Shown here one piece after another: positions 34,401-42,336 of a DNA stretch of 64,000 nt (its first letter is position 1; each line of letters begins with the position of its first letter). Where the stretch lies: NCBI GenBank assembly GCA_910589485.1, contig CAJUSW010000001.1:276870-340869 (forward strand), read 5' to 3'. Source of the stretch: an uncultured Duncaniella sp. (GTDB lineage Bacteria; Bacteroidota; Bacteroidia; Bacteroidales; Muribaculaceae). The notes under the pieces were generated by a model, which saw only the letters and a program-made list of their open reading frames with translations, had not been told where the DNA came from and searched no databases. The position numbers and the translations under genes are program-made.

Positions 34401-37244
34401 GGCCATCAGCGAGAGGGTGGCCTCGTCACAACCCTCGGGCAGTTTCACTGCGAGAGTGTTGAATCCGGCCTGCCCCTTCTCCCACCGGCGGTAGATGATA
34501 CCGTCAGCGGTCCACAAGGTGGCCAGAAGATGGGCGTCACATTTCAGGGCATACCTCCATGAACCTGCACCTGTCACATCGGTTGTGAGTTTCCACTCAG
34601 GAGCCCACACAAGTCTGTCGGGACACGGCGAGGTCTTGGAAGTGGGGTCATACAACACCACTTCGCTCCTCACTGTATCGGCATTCTCACATGACGACAC
34701 CACTTTATATACACCCTGCCGGCATCCGCTCACATCGATGTAGCCCGATCCGTTGATCTTTGCCGAAATCACAGCCGATGAATCAGCCGGGACAAGCCCG
34801 ACGTTAACAACCGTCTTCACCACGGAATCCTCATAATTGACCACGCGGGCCTCGACAGGCATCCGGCCTTTCGTAATATCGAAATTCTCAGGTACTGAGG
34901 TCTTTATCATATACCTCTCCCCACGGGCAAACGATACGTTGCCCGTCTGGGTTTCCCCGGATGCCGACAGCACCGACACATCCATGGTATAATATCCGTC
35001 GGGGAGCGGAGAGGAGGCGAAGACATCCGCACCGAGCACAGCCGTGTACGCGCCATCGGCATCGGTTTTCACCTTGGTAGTGTACACGTCATAAACCGGC
35101 GAATAGTACCACCAGCGGGGACGTTGCGACACCTTCACGGCCAGTGTCACATCTGCATCGGCAAGCGGGAATCCGGCATAGGTAGCCACTTTACCCCTTA
35201 TGGTGACGGCTCCATTGACGGGCACACCCTGCTCCACCTTGGGAGGCATCACCCTGAATGTCGGCAACTTATAGTCCGATACCTCGAATGACACCGCTCT
35301 ACGCTGGCCACCGACCGATATCGAGAATACGCCAGTAAGCCCCGATTCCGGGAGACGGAAACTACCCGAAATACGGCCGAAACGGTCGGTAGTTCCTGCC
35401 AACGTATCCACAGGCACACGATTTGCATCATAGAGAACGGCCTCCACGCTCTTGCCGGCATACGGACGGTTCATTCCGGCCTTATACTCATAGCACACCG
35501 CGCTCCACTCCACCGTGTCGCCGGGATGGTATAGCGGTAGCGAGGAATATCCACGCGCTGTCATTGTCCACTTGTCGGGACGGTCATAGCCGTGATTGTA
35601 GAGATACACCGGCATAGCATACTTGTCACTACCTGCGACGGCAGTCACCGCTCCGGTCTTGCCGGAGACTGCCAGAGAGCCGTCAGCACCGGTGACGCCT
35701 AAGCGCTCGCTGCGGCTCTTGTCGTTATAGGGAGAGCGGTTGATCGAGATCACTGCCCCCTCGATGGGCGAGCCATCGTTGGCATCCACAGCCCACACCG
35801 TATTGTCCAGGAAACTGCAAGTGCTCAACGCCACCTCGGTGACATGAATTTTCCTGTAGCTGTCACGGCCGGGTGTCGACACACCTGCCGTCGGCACTAT
35901 TATATAATTGCCCGGCTTGTCAAATATGTACTCCACATTACGTTTGGCAGTGAACGGCACGCTCTCGCCCGATATAACTACCGGTAGCGAGGCTATCCTG
36001 CGTTGCGACGAGGCGCCGGGCACAAAGCGGTAGTCCCCCTTCGATAGCGGAGCCGACGACACATCGTAAATATCCAGCTTCATATCCGACACATTGTTGA
36101 CCGACACACCTATCTCCACTTTACTTCCGGGTGCCACCACCTGAGGCGCGGATATGCGCACCACCTTGGCTTCCATCCTGTCGATCGACTGCAGGAGGCA
36201 ATCCCTGCGCCAATAGCCGGGATAGGCTTTAAGAAATGCTTTTATCCTCTCATATGTGGTCTTTACCCCATCGCCATCAACAGGGAATTCCAGCAGTATA
36301 TCGCCGGCATATGTCGTGGACGGGGTTCCGTTGCCGTTGCAGTAAGAGTCATACAATTGAGAGTACAGGTCAAGCGACACGGCATCATATGGCCTGTTGC
36401 TCACCTCCACCGTGTGGGACCGGAGAAACCTCAACAATCCGAGACGCGCATTCACCTCGGGAGCCGATCCACGCGACGCTCCATTGATGAGCGAGGCATA
36501 TATCGCCAGTATCCTCTCACCGTCGGGGTCGCGCTTCACCGACGGAACTTCCGGCGCAATCCGCGAATCGGCGGCATTCCTCACCATCCACATCGGGAAT
36601 ATGTGATTACCTGAATCACTCCAGCCATCCATTATAGCCAGGGCCTGCCAGGCCACGAAATCGTAAAGTGTGGGATAATACACGGCGGTCATTCTGTCCT
36701 GCGTGATCACCTCCTTATATTTTTCTATGGCTACCTTGCGCAACTCAGTGCTATCAGCCAGAGCTTTTCCTATGAGATCGCCTATCCTGTAGCGGAACTG
36801 CTCACCGCTCCACTCCTTGCAATCGGCCGGAAGCGGCAACAGGGGAGAGTTCCTGCGGTCATACGTCCATCGGGATGATGAATACACATTATTATATATC
36901 ACCCCTTCGAGGATATCGAGCATACTCCTCACCACAGGCTCGGAAACCACATTCTTCACCGAATCGATCTTGGCAAGACATGCCGGCACATTCTCGCCGC
37001 CTATAGCGCTCTCGGCAAGGGTATAGTCCATGAGGGCGCGTATCACCCCCTGGTTGTTTCCCTGCTTGAGCGATTCGGCAAGTGATTTTGAAGCCTGGGC
37101 GCTCACAGTCTTGGGATAAGCGAAATCGGGAGCCTTCACCCCCCTGACAGTTCGGCCGAACGCCATCGGTATCCCCGCCATGAAAATTGCCAGGGCCACA
37201 GCCCCCTTTATATACTTTATATATCTGTATCCGGTCATAAACAT
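31491..37244 (-). CDS. Bacterial alpha-2-macroglobulin family protein
   Basis: A protein of about 1917 residues. An N-terminal signal sequence (around YIKGAVALAIFMAGIPMAFG) is followed by a helical region, several macroglobulin-like beta domains (for example YHPGDTVEWSAVCYEYKAG and PVNGAVTIRGKVATYAGFPL), and an A2M core domain with FRPSLVTDMDGMLELRFTVPNANTTWGFRAVAFTD. The helical thioester-fold region contains EDGGWSWCAQYP, but no CxEQ thioester motif is present. It ends in a receptor-binding-like beta domain. Family members trap or inhibit proteases in the periplasm; without the thioester, covalent trapping is not expected. The first in-frame codon is TTG; I use the ATG at 37242-37244, although 37238 is also possible. 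It lies downstream of the ECF sigma gene set on the same strand. Confidence 0.88.
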   Translation of the reverse strand: MFMTGYRYIKYIKGAVALAIFMAGIPMAFGRTVRGVKAPDFAYPKTVSAQASKSLAESLKQGNNQGVIRALMDYTLAESAIGGENVPACLAKIDSVKNVVSEPVVRSMLDILEGVIYNNVYSSSRWTYDRRNSPLLPLPADCKEWSGEQFRYRIGDLIGKALADSTELRKVAIEKYKEVITQDRMTAVYYPTLYDFVAWQALAIMDGWSDSGNHIFPMWMVRNAADSRIAPEVPSVKRDPDGERILAIYASLINGASRGSAPEVNARLGLLRFLRSHTVEVSNRPYDAVSLDLYSQLYDSYCNGNGTPSTTYAGDILLEFPVDGDGVKTTYERIKAFLKAYPGYWRRDCLLQSIDRMEAKVVRISAPQVVAPGSKVEIGVSVNNVSDMKLDIYDVSSAPLSKGDYRFVPGASSQRRIASLPVVISGESVPFTAKRNVEYIFDKPGNYIIVPTAGVSTPGRDSYRKIHVTEVALSTCSFLDNTVWAVDANDGSPIEGAVISINRSPYNDKSRSERLGVTGADGSLAVSGKTGAVTAVAGSDKYAMPVYLYNHGYDRPDKWTMTARGYSSLPLYHPGDTVEWSAVCYEYKAGMNRPYAGKSVEAVLYDANRVPVDTLAGTTDRFGRISGSFRLPESGLTGVFSISVGGQRRAVSFEVSDYKLPTFRVMPPKVEQGVPVNGAVTIRGKVATYAGFPLADADVTLAVKVSQRPRWWYYSPVYDVYTTKVKTDADGAYTAVLGADVFASSPLPDGYYTMDVSVLSASGETQTGNVSFARGERYMIKTSVPENFDITKGRMPVEARVVNYEDSVVKTVVNVGLVPADSSAVISAKINGSGYIDVSGCRQGVYKVVSSCENADTVRSEVVLYDPTSKTSPCPDRLVWAPEWKLTTDVTGAGSWRYALKCDAHLLATLWTADGIIYRRWEKGQAGFNTLAVKLPEGCDEATLSLMATGGYMQESMTVTVKRADSSKGIKIVAETFRDRTVPGDEETWVFKVIDNSGRGREAAVIADMYNTALDALATSGWDFNPSRGFVPSVSWNLTELSGNSLLYYWDIPSKRSVKLRCPSLVNPDFETYGRSFRGSMTGGGRFMIRGMANGLMMKSASTDDAAMVEESAIVTYDAGAADLAAPVMRDVREHAEEVEVEEAGEEKKTGAEDGFSYRESNVPLAFFRPSLVTDMDGMLELRFTVPNANTTWGFRAVAFTDSLLTATFSRDVVASKDIMVQPNLPRFLRTGDRAVIKASVMNNTDSEKVVDTQITVYNPSTGETILMSNVPDTIAAHGSAMVSVELKVPNEMPLIGYRIKSSTDSRSDGEQALIPVLPSSTPVIETYPFYMAPSQSDYSMELPKIPAGGRVTLQFCENPAWYVVTALPGLLDKEASTAPEAARSIFSAAVAAGLLKDNPAIASALREWSESDRSGEMLTSMLERNEELKIMLLNATPWMLDARNDTERMTRLSLLFDSRTVNNTIKSNIEMLSKLACEDGGWSWCAQYPRSSRWSTRSVLYYFGRLVELGYMPDCKELNAMMRKALKWDTAETLKDFRRYPDGDYTEYVRLHDMFATSGYGAADEAVSNATTQRILKEWKDASLARKAVYARVLYAHSYRTVAKSILASIRQYSETSPAKGMWFPSLDDNAWYGAMDKVGITSMILETFATIEPGCPEIELLRQWLIMQKGAQDWGSASTATDVVAAILMTSDRWMVPAKGAVVKVGRQELKPEKFERLTGEMEMSINAEKSAGKKLSVTKSGDTPAWGAVYCRYVDDMEAVKAAGCEELSIEKTLLVNDATAKDGNGEYGRRPVSEARELKVGDRVTVRLTLKVNADMDYVAIIDDRPACMEPMDQLPTPVYSEGLCFYRENRDASTRIFIDHLPKGTYLLSYDVWVNNAGEYTSGIATVQSQYAPRYSAHSAGGEIVSLSGSDN

Positions 37245-37316
37245 ATCCAATATATATCTCCTATATTATATCTCCTTTTGCAACAACTCCGTAAAATGAT
37301 CTGTTCACATAATCGA

Positions 37317-37344
37317 AACGGGGTGGATTTAAGTCCACCCCGTT
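37317..37344 (-). terminator. Perfect hairpin between the Spy-like gene and the alpha-2-macroglobulin gene
   Basis: Arms AACGGGGTGGA and TCCACCCCGTT (11 bp) enclose a 6-nt loop. It lies 10 bp after the stop at 37354. The T tract is weak. Confidence 0.7.
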
Positions 37345-37353
37345 CCATTACGT

Positions 37354-37827
37354 TCATTTCTTTTTGTTTTCTCTTTTCTGTTCGTTATGCTTTTTCATAA
37401 GCTCGCGGGAGAAATCCCGCTCGGCTTTCTTGAGCTTGAACAACTGGCAAGGTGAAAGCATCTTCTTGAAATCCTTGAAATATTTCATTTCTATGATGTT
37501 CTCCTTACCTTTCAGCTCAAACTGGGCTTCGGCCGCCTTCTCATACTCGAGGTCAGTGGCCTGCTTCCCTTTCTTTCGCACTTCCCGCTCCATCTTCATG
37601 GCCTGCTCGGCCGCCTGACGCATCTCCTCGTCCATGCGGTTGTACAGAGGCAGGAATTTGGTCTTCTGTTCTTCGCTCAGGTCCAGTTTGCGGGCTATAT
37701 ACTCATTCTTCACCTGCTGCATCTCCTTCATCCATGCCTCGCGCTCACGAGCGGAAGGCTTCTGGGCGAACAATGCTATAGGCAACAGCATGAGCGCTAT
37801 AATTATCAGGATTACTTTCTTTACCAT
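37354..37827 (-). CDS. Small periplasmic Spy/CpxP-like protein
   Basis: A 157-residue protein with a signal peptide (about 1-21, ending ALFAQ). The mature part is entirely helical and charged, with DLSEEQKTKFLPLYNRMDEE and MLSPCQLFKLKKAERDF, which resemble the LTxxQ-type helices of Spy/CpxP chaperones. The tail is Lys-rich (KRENKKK). Such proteins sit in the periplasm and respond to envelope stress. It is the third gene of a sigma, anti-sigma-like, Spy-like series, a common Bacteroidetes arrangement. A direct chaperone function has not been shown. Confidence 0.65.
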   Translation of the reverse strand: MVKKVILIIIALMLLPIALFAQKPSAREREAWMKEMQQVKNEYIARKLDLSEEQKTKFLPLYNRMDEEMRQAAEQAMKMEREVRKKGKQATDLEYEKAAEAQFELKGKENIIEMKYFKDFKKMLSPCQLFKLKKAERDFSRELMKKHNEQKRENKKK

Positions 37828-37851
37828 ATACGTGAGGTATTATCATTAAGT

Positions 37852-38283
37852 TTACAATTCGATGCTGTAGTCACCGTCATCGTATCCACCGGTGTAGGAT
37901 GCCGGCACATAACCGGTCTCGTAAAGATCCTCCATCAGCTGATATTCGGAAACATCCCCCTGGAGGGTGACATAATCGTTCACGAAGTAATCATTGCTGA
38001 CGGCCGCAGTGATTACAGGATTGCTGTCAAACGACAATCCACGGCTATTTGGACCCATTAGGTCAAACATTTTCATCATGCACCACACGCCCATGAACAT
38101 GGCTGCAAGATAGACGTAAGGACGCACCTTCTGCCAGAAACTGCGGGGCACGACGTGCGCCGAAGGCTTTTCCCACTCCATCTCAGGTAGCGAGGCCGCC
38201 ATACGGGTCGCGAAATCGTCGAAATACCCGTCAGGAACGGTCATGCCGTCGTTACGGTTCACTTTTTCGAGTATATCTTTCAT
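37852..38283 (-). CDS. Membrane anti-sigma-factor-like protein
   Basis: A 143-residue protein with one membrane helix near residues 60-80 (VYLAAMFMGVWCMMKMFDLM). The cytoplasmic N-terminus holds MTVPDGYFDDFATRMAASLP, a short segment typical of small proteins encoded after Bacteroidetes ECF sigma genes. The C-terminal part is acidic and Tyr-rich (TGGYDDGDYSIEL). The start is the ATG at 38281-38283; the longer frame overlaps the sigma gene and is less likely. The gap to the sigma stop is 49 bp. An anti-sigma role is inferred from position and topology. Confidence 0.65.
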   Translation of the reverse strand: MKDILEKVNRNDGMTVPDGYFDDFATRMAASLPEMEWEKPSAHVVPRSFWQKVRPYVYLAAMFMGVWCMMKMFDLMGPNSRGLSFDSNPVITAAVSNDYFVNDYVTLQGDVSEYQLMEDLYETGYVPASYTGGYDDGDYSIEL

Positions 38284-38332
38284 TTCGTTACAATGTTTGT
38301 TTATCTCTTTGACTGAACTTTCCACGCATGGT

Positions 38333-38893
38333 TTAGTCCATGTCAGTAAAAAATTGCTCAATTTTTTTTACGGCCAGGTGATAGGAGGCTTTCAACGCTC
38401 CCACCGAGGTGCCGAGGATCTCGGACATCTGCTCATACTTCATGTCGTCGTAATACCTCATGTTGAACACGAGCCTCTGTTTCTCGGGCAGCGATGCTAT
38501 CACCTTGCGCAATTGCTGGGCAAGCTCGTCGCCGTCGATATCCGTGTCGGCCTCGATGAGATTCACCACATGTGATTCCTCATCGTCGAGCGACAGCCCC
38601 AGGCGCTTCCTCTCCTTTTCGAGATGGGTGAGGCTCTCGTTGACTGCTATCTTATAGAGCCACGTCGAAAGCTTGGCATCTCCGCGGAAATTATCGATGT
38701 TCTGCCATGCTTTCAGAAATGTGTTCTGCAACAGGTCGTTGGCATCCTCATGGCTCTGCACCATACGGCGTATCTGGCGATAGAGCGGTGGGGTATAGAG
38801 CTTGATCATGTCGCCAAAGGCGACACGACAGCTCGAGGGATCCCTGAGCCGCGCTACGAGTGTTGAGTCATCAAGTTGAGTATCCTTCGACAT
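38333..38893 (-). CDS. ECF-type RNA polymerase sigma factor
   Basis: A 186-residue sigma-70 family protein of ECF size. Region 2 contains DANDLLQNTFLKAWQNIDNFRGDAKLSTWLYKIAVNE (given here as position about 52-88), with the promoter-melting and -10 recognition helix. Region 4 has LPEKQRLVFNMRYYDDMKYEQ and the helix-turn-helix LGTSVGALKASYHLAVKKI. It directs RNA polymerase to its own regulon. It heads a gene set with an anti-sigma-like membrane protein and a Spy-like protein. A good Bacteroidetes promoter precedes it (38916-38947). Confidence 0.93.
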   Translation of the reverse strand: MSKDTQLDDSTLVARLRDPSSCRVAFGDMIKLYTPPLYRQIRRMVQSHEDANDLLQNTFLKAWQNIDNFRGDAKLSTWLYKIAVNESLTHLEKERKRLGLSLDDEESHVVNLIEADTDIDGDELAQQLRKVIASLPEKQRLVFNMRYYDDMKYEQMSEILGTSVGALKASYHLAVKKIEQFFTDMD

Positions 38894-38915
38894 AAGTTGA
38901 GCGTGTTACTGAGGA

Positions 38916-38947
38916 CAAATTTATATATTTTCCTACAATTATACCAA
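38916..38947 (-). promoter_or_regulatory. Promoter of the ECF sigma gene
   Basis: On the minus strand, TTG (38945-38947) and TAAATTTG (38916-38923) are spaced by 21 nt, matching the Bacteroidetes consensus. It lies 22 bp upstream of the start. Confidence 0.65.
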
Positions 38948-39037
38948 ACGGCCTGATATATTATTTATATAATAGATGTTAAGTAAATCTTAAAAAGAAA
39001 CGTGATAGGTATTAATTCTTCCGACTTACTTAAGAGG

Positions 39038-39541
39038 TCATTCGCCGAACAGTGTCAGGTATTCCCGCTCGAAATTGGGAGTGAACACCCCCTTACCCAT
39101 CGCGTCGAGGATCTCGGCGCGCGACCAGAACCTGCCACCGTCAAGCTCATCGCTCGGACATGGCACGGCATCGGTCTCGACCATGAACGCATTCACCAGC
39201 TCACGCTCCCGGTCGCTCTCAAACACGTACCGTTTCAGGAACCTCATCTCTAACCCTTCGAGCCCGATCTCCTCTCTCACTTCGCGGAGCAACGCCTGCT
39301 CAACAGCCTCGCCATAATCCACATGTCCGCCCACAGCCGTGTCCCATTTCCCGGGCTGGATATCCTTCCAGTCGGGACGGCGCTGGAGATACAGACGGCC
39401 GGATGTATCGAAAAGATGCAGATGCACCACCGGATGCAACAGCTTGCTACCGTCGTGACACTCCCCGCGCGTGGCATGTCCTATCACATTCCCGGCCTCA
39501 TCAACCAGAGGGAACAATTCGTTGCTATTATCTTTATTCAT
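39038..39541 (-). CDS. Nudix hydrolase, isopentenyl-diphosphate-isomerase-like subgroup
   Basis: A 167-residue Nudix protein. The Nudix box lies at residues 71-94 with the pattern GX5EX7REVXEEIGL. The upstream segment VHLHLFDTSGRLYLQRR and GKWDTAVGGHVDYGE match the YfcD/IDI-like subgroup. It hydrolyses a nucleoside diphosphate linked to another moiety; the substrate is not predictable. The gene is monocistronic in appearance, between the sigma operon and tRNA-Glu, all on the minus strand. Confidence 0.85.
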   Translation of the reverse strand: MNKDNSNELFPLVDEAGNVIGHATRGECHDGSKLLHPVVHLHLFDTSGRLYLQRRPDWKDIQPGKWDTAVGGHVDYGEAVEQALLREVREEIGLEGLEMRFLKRYVFESDRERELVNAFMVETDAVPCPSDELDGGRFWSRAEILDAMGKGVFTPNFEREYLTLFGE

Positions 39542-39612
39542 ATTTCTACAGTCAATTCATATTCTATTCTATGACCTGTCCATATCCTACAGCCATAAAA
39601 TGGGAATACACA

Positions 39613-39652
39613 TAAAAAAGTGAAAGCCGGACTCTCCGTAGAATCCGGCTTT
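39613..39652 (-). terminator. Terminator of tRNA-Glu
   Basis: Arms GAAAGCCGGA and TCCGGCTTTC (39621-39630 and 39643-39652) are followed on the minus strand by six T. Confidence 0.9.
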
Positions 39653-39660
39653 CGGGCTTG

Positions 39661-39733
39661 TAGCGAATCCGGGATTCGAACCCGGGTTTCCGCCGTGAGA
39701 GGGCGGCGTGCTAGGCCTCTACACTAAATCGCC
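39661..39733 (-). tRNA. tRNA-Glu (anticodon CTC)
   Basis: The minus strand folds as a tRNA. The anticodon stem is CCGCC/GGCGG around loop CTCTCAC, giving anticodon CTC. The T arm is CCGGG-TTCGAAT-CCCGG and the D stem is GTG/CAC. The acceptor stem is slightly imperfect, with a G-U at 1-72 and a U-U at 6-67. CCA is not encoded. A promoter and a terminator flank it. Confidence 0.88.
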
Positions 39734-39791
39734 ATTTAGTGAGCATCACCTTGGGACTTCGTTTAGAACCTCGTTCCTTGGTTTTGCGATG

Positions 39792-39822
39792 CAAAGTTAG
39801 GCACTATTTTTCAACCCCGCAA
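39792..39822 (-). promoter_or_regulatory. Promoter of tRNA-Glu
   Basis: On the minus strand, TTG (39820-39822) and TAACTTTG (39792-39799) are spaced by 20 nt, 59 bp upstream of the tRNA. Confidence 0.75.
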
Positions 39823-40104
39823 GTGTTATATGTATATTTAACAAAATTTTAACACTTTCCTTACAAGCTATTTATCCGTATTTCTACTTAATCTATTAAT
39901 ATTCATACAATTAATCTCAACGAGTATTTTCACCACTTTTTCAGCCGGGAATCGGCATACTGATATTTCGGCGACATAAATCATTTTTATCACGATGCAA
40001 AAAATATTTCCAACCGCATTAATCATCTTTTATATAAATCATATTTCTCGTCAAATAAATCTCAAGCTCTCCCCACTTTATTTTCTGATTAGAGCATTTT
40101 TATT

Positions 40105-40112
40105 TAATTTTG
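40105..40112 (+). promoter_or_regulatory. -7 box of the META lipoprotein gene
   Basis: TAATTTTG matches TAnnTTTG and lies 102 bp before the ATG at 40215, giving a leader of about 100 nt. The -33 element is not clear. Confidence 0.55.
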
Positions 40113-40214
40113 CACTCTATTGAATTAAACGCACGCACAAATATCACGTCAAAGCGTTATAACCATAGAACAGAGGAATACTCCTCACGTAATTATCATA
40201 CATACAAAACCATA

Positions 40215-41090
40215 ATGATGAAACTAAACTCATTCATATCCCTTATCGCTATCATGGCAATGACAACAGGATGTGGCGCGTTGCGCAACAATCAGTCCAA
40301 AACACCCAAGGCTACAGTGCCCGCTACACCGGTGGAGACTGTAGAAGTAACCCCCATCGACGAGATCGTCAAGAACTTTGAGGGCGAATGGTCAATCGTG
40401 GAGGTCGAGGGCGAGAACATCGTGGTCAACGGTGAGAACCACCCCAAACTGACTTTCGAGCCCACCGAGGGCCAGACAGGCGTCATCAGCGTGATAGGCT
40501 TCAACGGATGCAACTACCTCAACGGCATGTGGAACATCAAGGGAAGCAAGATCACCCCTGCCGGCGAATTCATATCTTCCCTCAAGGCTTGCCATGACGC
40601 CCCCTACGAGTTTGCGGTCAACCGCGCACTCAACGATGTGAACACCTACCAGTTCACCGACCCGTCAAACGTATCACTCATAACCAACACCGGACGTACA
40701 GTGATGAAACTCCGCAAGCATAACCTCGCATTCCTCAACGGCGCATGGCGCGTGACCGCAATCGACGGCAACGAAATCTCGGCCAAGATAAAGATTGTTC
40801 TTGACGTGGACCAGAAGCAGGTGCATGGCAATGCAGGTTGCAACCTCCTCAATGGCGAAATCACCATCAACCTCGACAAGGGCAACGGCATCGAGTTCAA
40901 GAACCTGGCGACATCGCGCATGACATGCCCCGACATCGCTACCGAGCAGAAGTTCCTTCTCGCCCTTGAGAATGTCGACACGGCAGCCAAAGGCCCCAAT
41001 GCCGACACCGCTTATCTCAAGAATTCAGCCGGCCAGGTGATCATATCGCTAAAGCGCCTGGCTCCTGATGAGATCGCTGACGAGGATTAA
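40215..41090 (+). CDS. Lipoprotein with two META (HslJ-like) domains
   Basis: A 291-residue lipoprotein. The signal MMKLNSFISLIAIMAMTTGC ends in a lipobox-like TTGC with Cys as the first mature residue. Two META domains follow: GEWSIVEVEGENIVV then GFNGCNYLNGMW (about 62-125), and NGAWRVTAIDGNEIS then GNAGCNLLNGEI (about 175-250). The paired NGCN/AGCN motifs are the META/HslJ signature. The domains occur in outer-membrane stress proteins of unclear function. I start at the tandem ATG 40215/40218 because that is where the signal peptide begins; the longer frame reads through the leader. Confidence 0.85.
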   Translation: MMKLNSFISLIAIMAMTTGCGALRNNQSKTPKATVPATPVETVEVTPIDEIVKNFEGEWSIVEVEGENIVVNGENHPKLTFEPTEGQTGVISVIGFNGCNYLNGMWNIKGSKITPAGEFISSLKACHDAPYEFAVNRALNDVNTYQFTDPSNVSLITNTGRTVMKLRKHNLAFLNGAWRVTAIDGNEISAKIKIVLDVDQKQVHGNAGCNLLNGEITINLDKGNGIEFKNLATSRMTCPDIATEQKFLLALENVDTAAKGPNADTAYLKNSAGQVIISLKRLAPDEIADED

Positions 41091-41140
41091 TCCCCACAGC
41101 ACGTATCATCCCCCAATCATTGACCATATATAATATAGTT

Positions 41141-42331
41141 ATGGAGAACGTTCAGGAAAAGCAGATTGTGCTATGGCCTCATGACGAATTCGAGCTAAGG
41201 CTCTCCAAGATACGCAGTGAGATGGAGGCGACCTCAACCGAGGCCCTCCTTCTCACTGACAACGCCAACATTTATTACCTCACCGGACGAGTGTTTGCCG
41301 GATATGCCTACATTCCCCTGAAGGGAATGCCCATATTCTTCGTGAAGCGTCCTGTGGAGCTGGAAGGCGACGGGATCGTATATATACGTAAGCCCGAGGA
41401 GATCACTGCCTCGATAGGCATGAGCGCTCCGTCCAACATAGCCCTCGAGCTCGACGTGCTCCCCTATTCCATGGCATCACGCCTCATCCCGGTGTTCCCC
41501 GGAGCCGAGATACGCAACGCATCACCGCTCATGAGGACAGTCAGGGCAGTGAAGACTCCGTTGGCCATGGATATGCTGCGCCAGTCGGGCGCCAAGCACA
41601 CCCGTGTGTACCGCCGCATCCCCGGCCTCTTCCAGGAGGGAATGAGCGACTACGACCTCCAGGTGTCCATCGAGCATCTGAGCCGACTCCAAGGGTGTCT
41701 CGGACAGTTCCGCATAAGCGGCGACACCATGGAGCTTTATATGGGCAATGTGCTCGCCGGACGCAATGCCGATGCCCCATCGCCGTATGACTTCGCCATG
41801 GGCGGAGCCGGAATGGACCCCTCACTGCCTGTGGGAGCCAACGGCACTCTCATCACCCCGGGCACCACAGTGATGGTGGACATCAACGGCAATTACAACG
41901 GCTACATGACCGACATGACGCGAGTGTTTGCCCTCGGCGACCTCGAGCCATTGGCCGAGCGTGCCCACCAATGCTCCATCGACATCCACCATGCGCTATG
42001 CGACATGATGCACCCCGGCACCCCGGCCAAAGCCCTGTGGGAAAAAGCCGAGCAGATAGTGACCGAGGCCGACCTGAAGCCTTACTATATGGGACACCGC
42101 CAGCATGCCGGATTCATAGGGCACGGAGTGGGAATCGAGATCAACGAACTGCCAGTGATAGCACCGCGCAGCCGCGATATCATACAGGAGGGCAACGTAA
42201 TAGCCCTCGAGCCCAAATTCGTGATACCTCACGTGGGAGCCGTAGGCATCGAGAACACCTATATAGTACACTCCGACCATGTGGAATGTATCACCCTCGC
42301 ACCTGAGGAAATAATATATTTTGACAGATAG
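41141..42331 (+). CDS. M24-family metallopeptidase (Xaa-Pro aminopeptidase-like)
   Basis: A 396-residue pita-bread-fold peptidase. An N-terminal creatinase-type domain (about 1-140, with DNANIYYLTGRV) precedes the catalytic domain. All metal ligands can be placed: two Asp in MVDINGNYNGYMTDMTRVF, His in GHGVGIEINELP, Glu in VIALEPKF and Glu in GAVGIENTYIV. It probably removes N-terminal residues next to proline. No signal peptide is visible, so it should be cytoplasmic. The ATG at 41141 is preferred over a weaker upstream start. The stop is followed 5 bp later by the next gene. Confidence 0.9.
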   Translation: MENVQEKQIVLWPHDEFELRLSKIRSEMEATSTEALLLTDNANIYYLTGRVFAGYAYIPLKGMPIFFVKRPVELEGDGIVYIRKPEEITASIGMSAPSNIALELDVLPYSMASRLIPVFPGAEIRNASPLMRTVRAVKTPLAMDMLRQSGAKHTRVYRRIPGLFQEGMSDYDLQVSIEHLSRLQGCLGQFRISGDTMELYMGNVLAGRNADAPSPYDFAMGGAGMDPSLPVGANGTLITPGTTVMVDINGNYNGYMTDMTRVFALGDLEPLAERAHQCSIDIHHALCDMMHPGTPAKALWEKAEQIVTEADLKPYYMGHRQHAGFIGHGVGIEINELPVIAPRSRDIIQEGNVIALEPKFVIPHVGAVGIENTYIVHSDHVECITLAPEEIIYFDR

Positions 42332-42336
42332 TCTTG

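Larger units (their letters stand above)
39734..40214. other. 480-bp AT-rich divergent intergenic region
   Basis: It holds the minus-strand tRNA-Glu promoter (39792-39822) and, at the other end, the -7 box for the META lipoprotein gene. The middle (about 39830-40080) is strongly AT-rich, and I see no gene or clear repeat in it. Confidence 0.6.
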
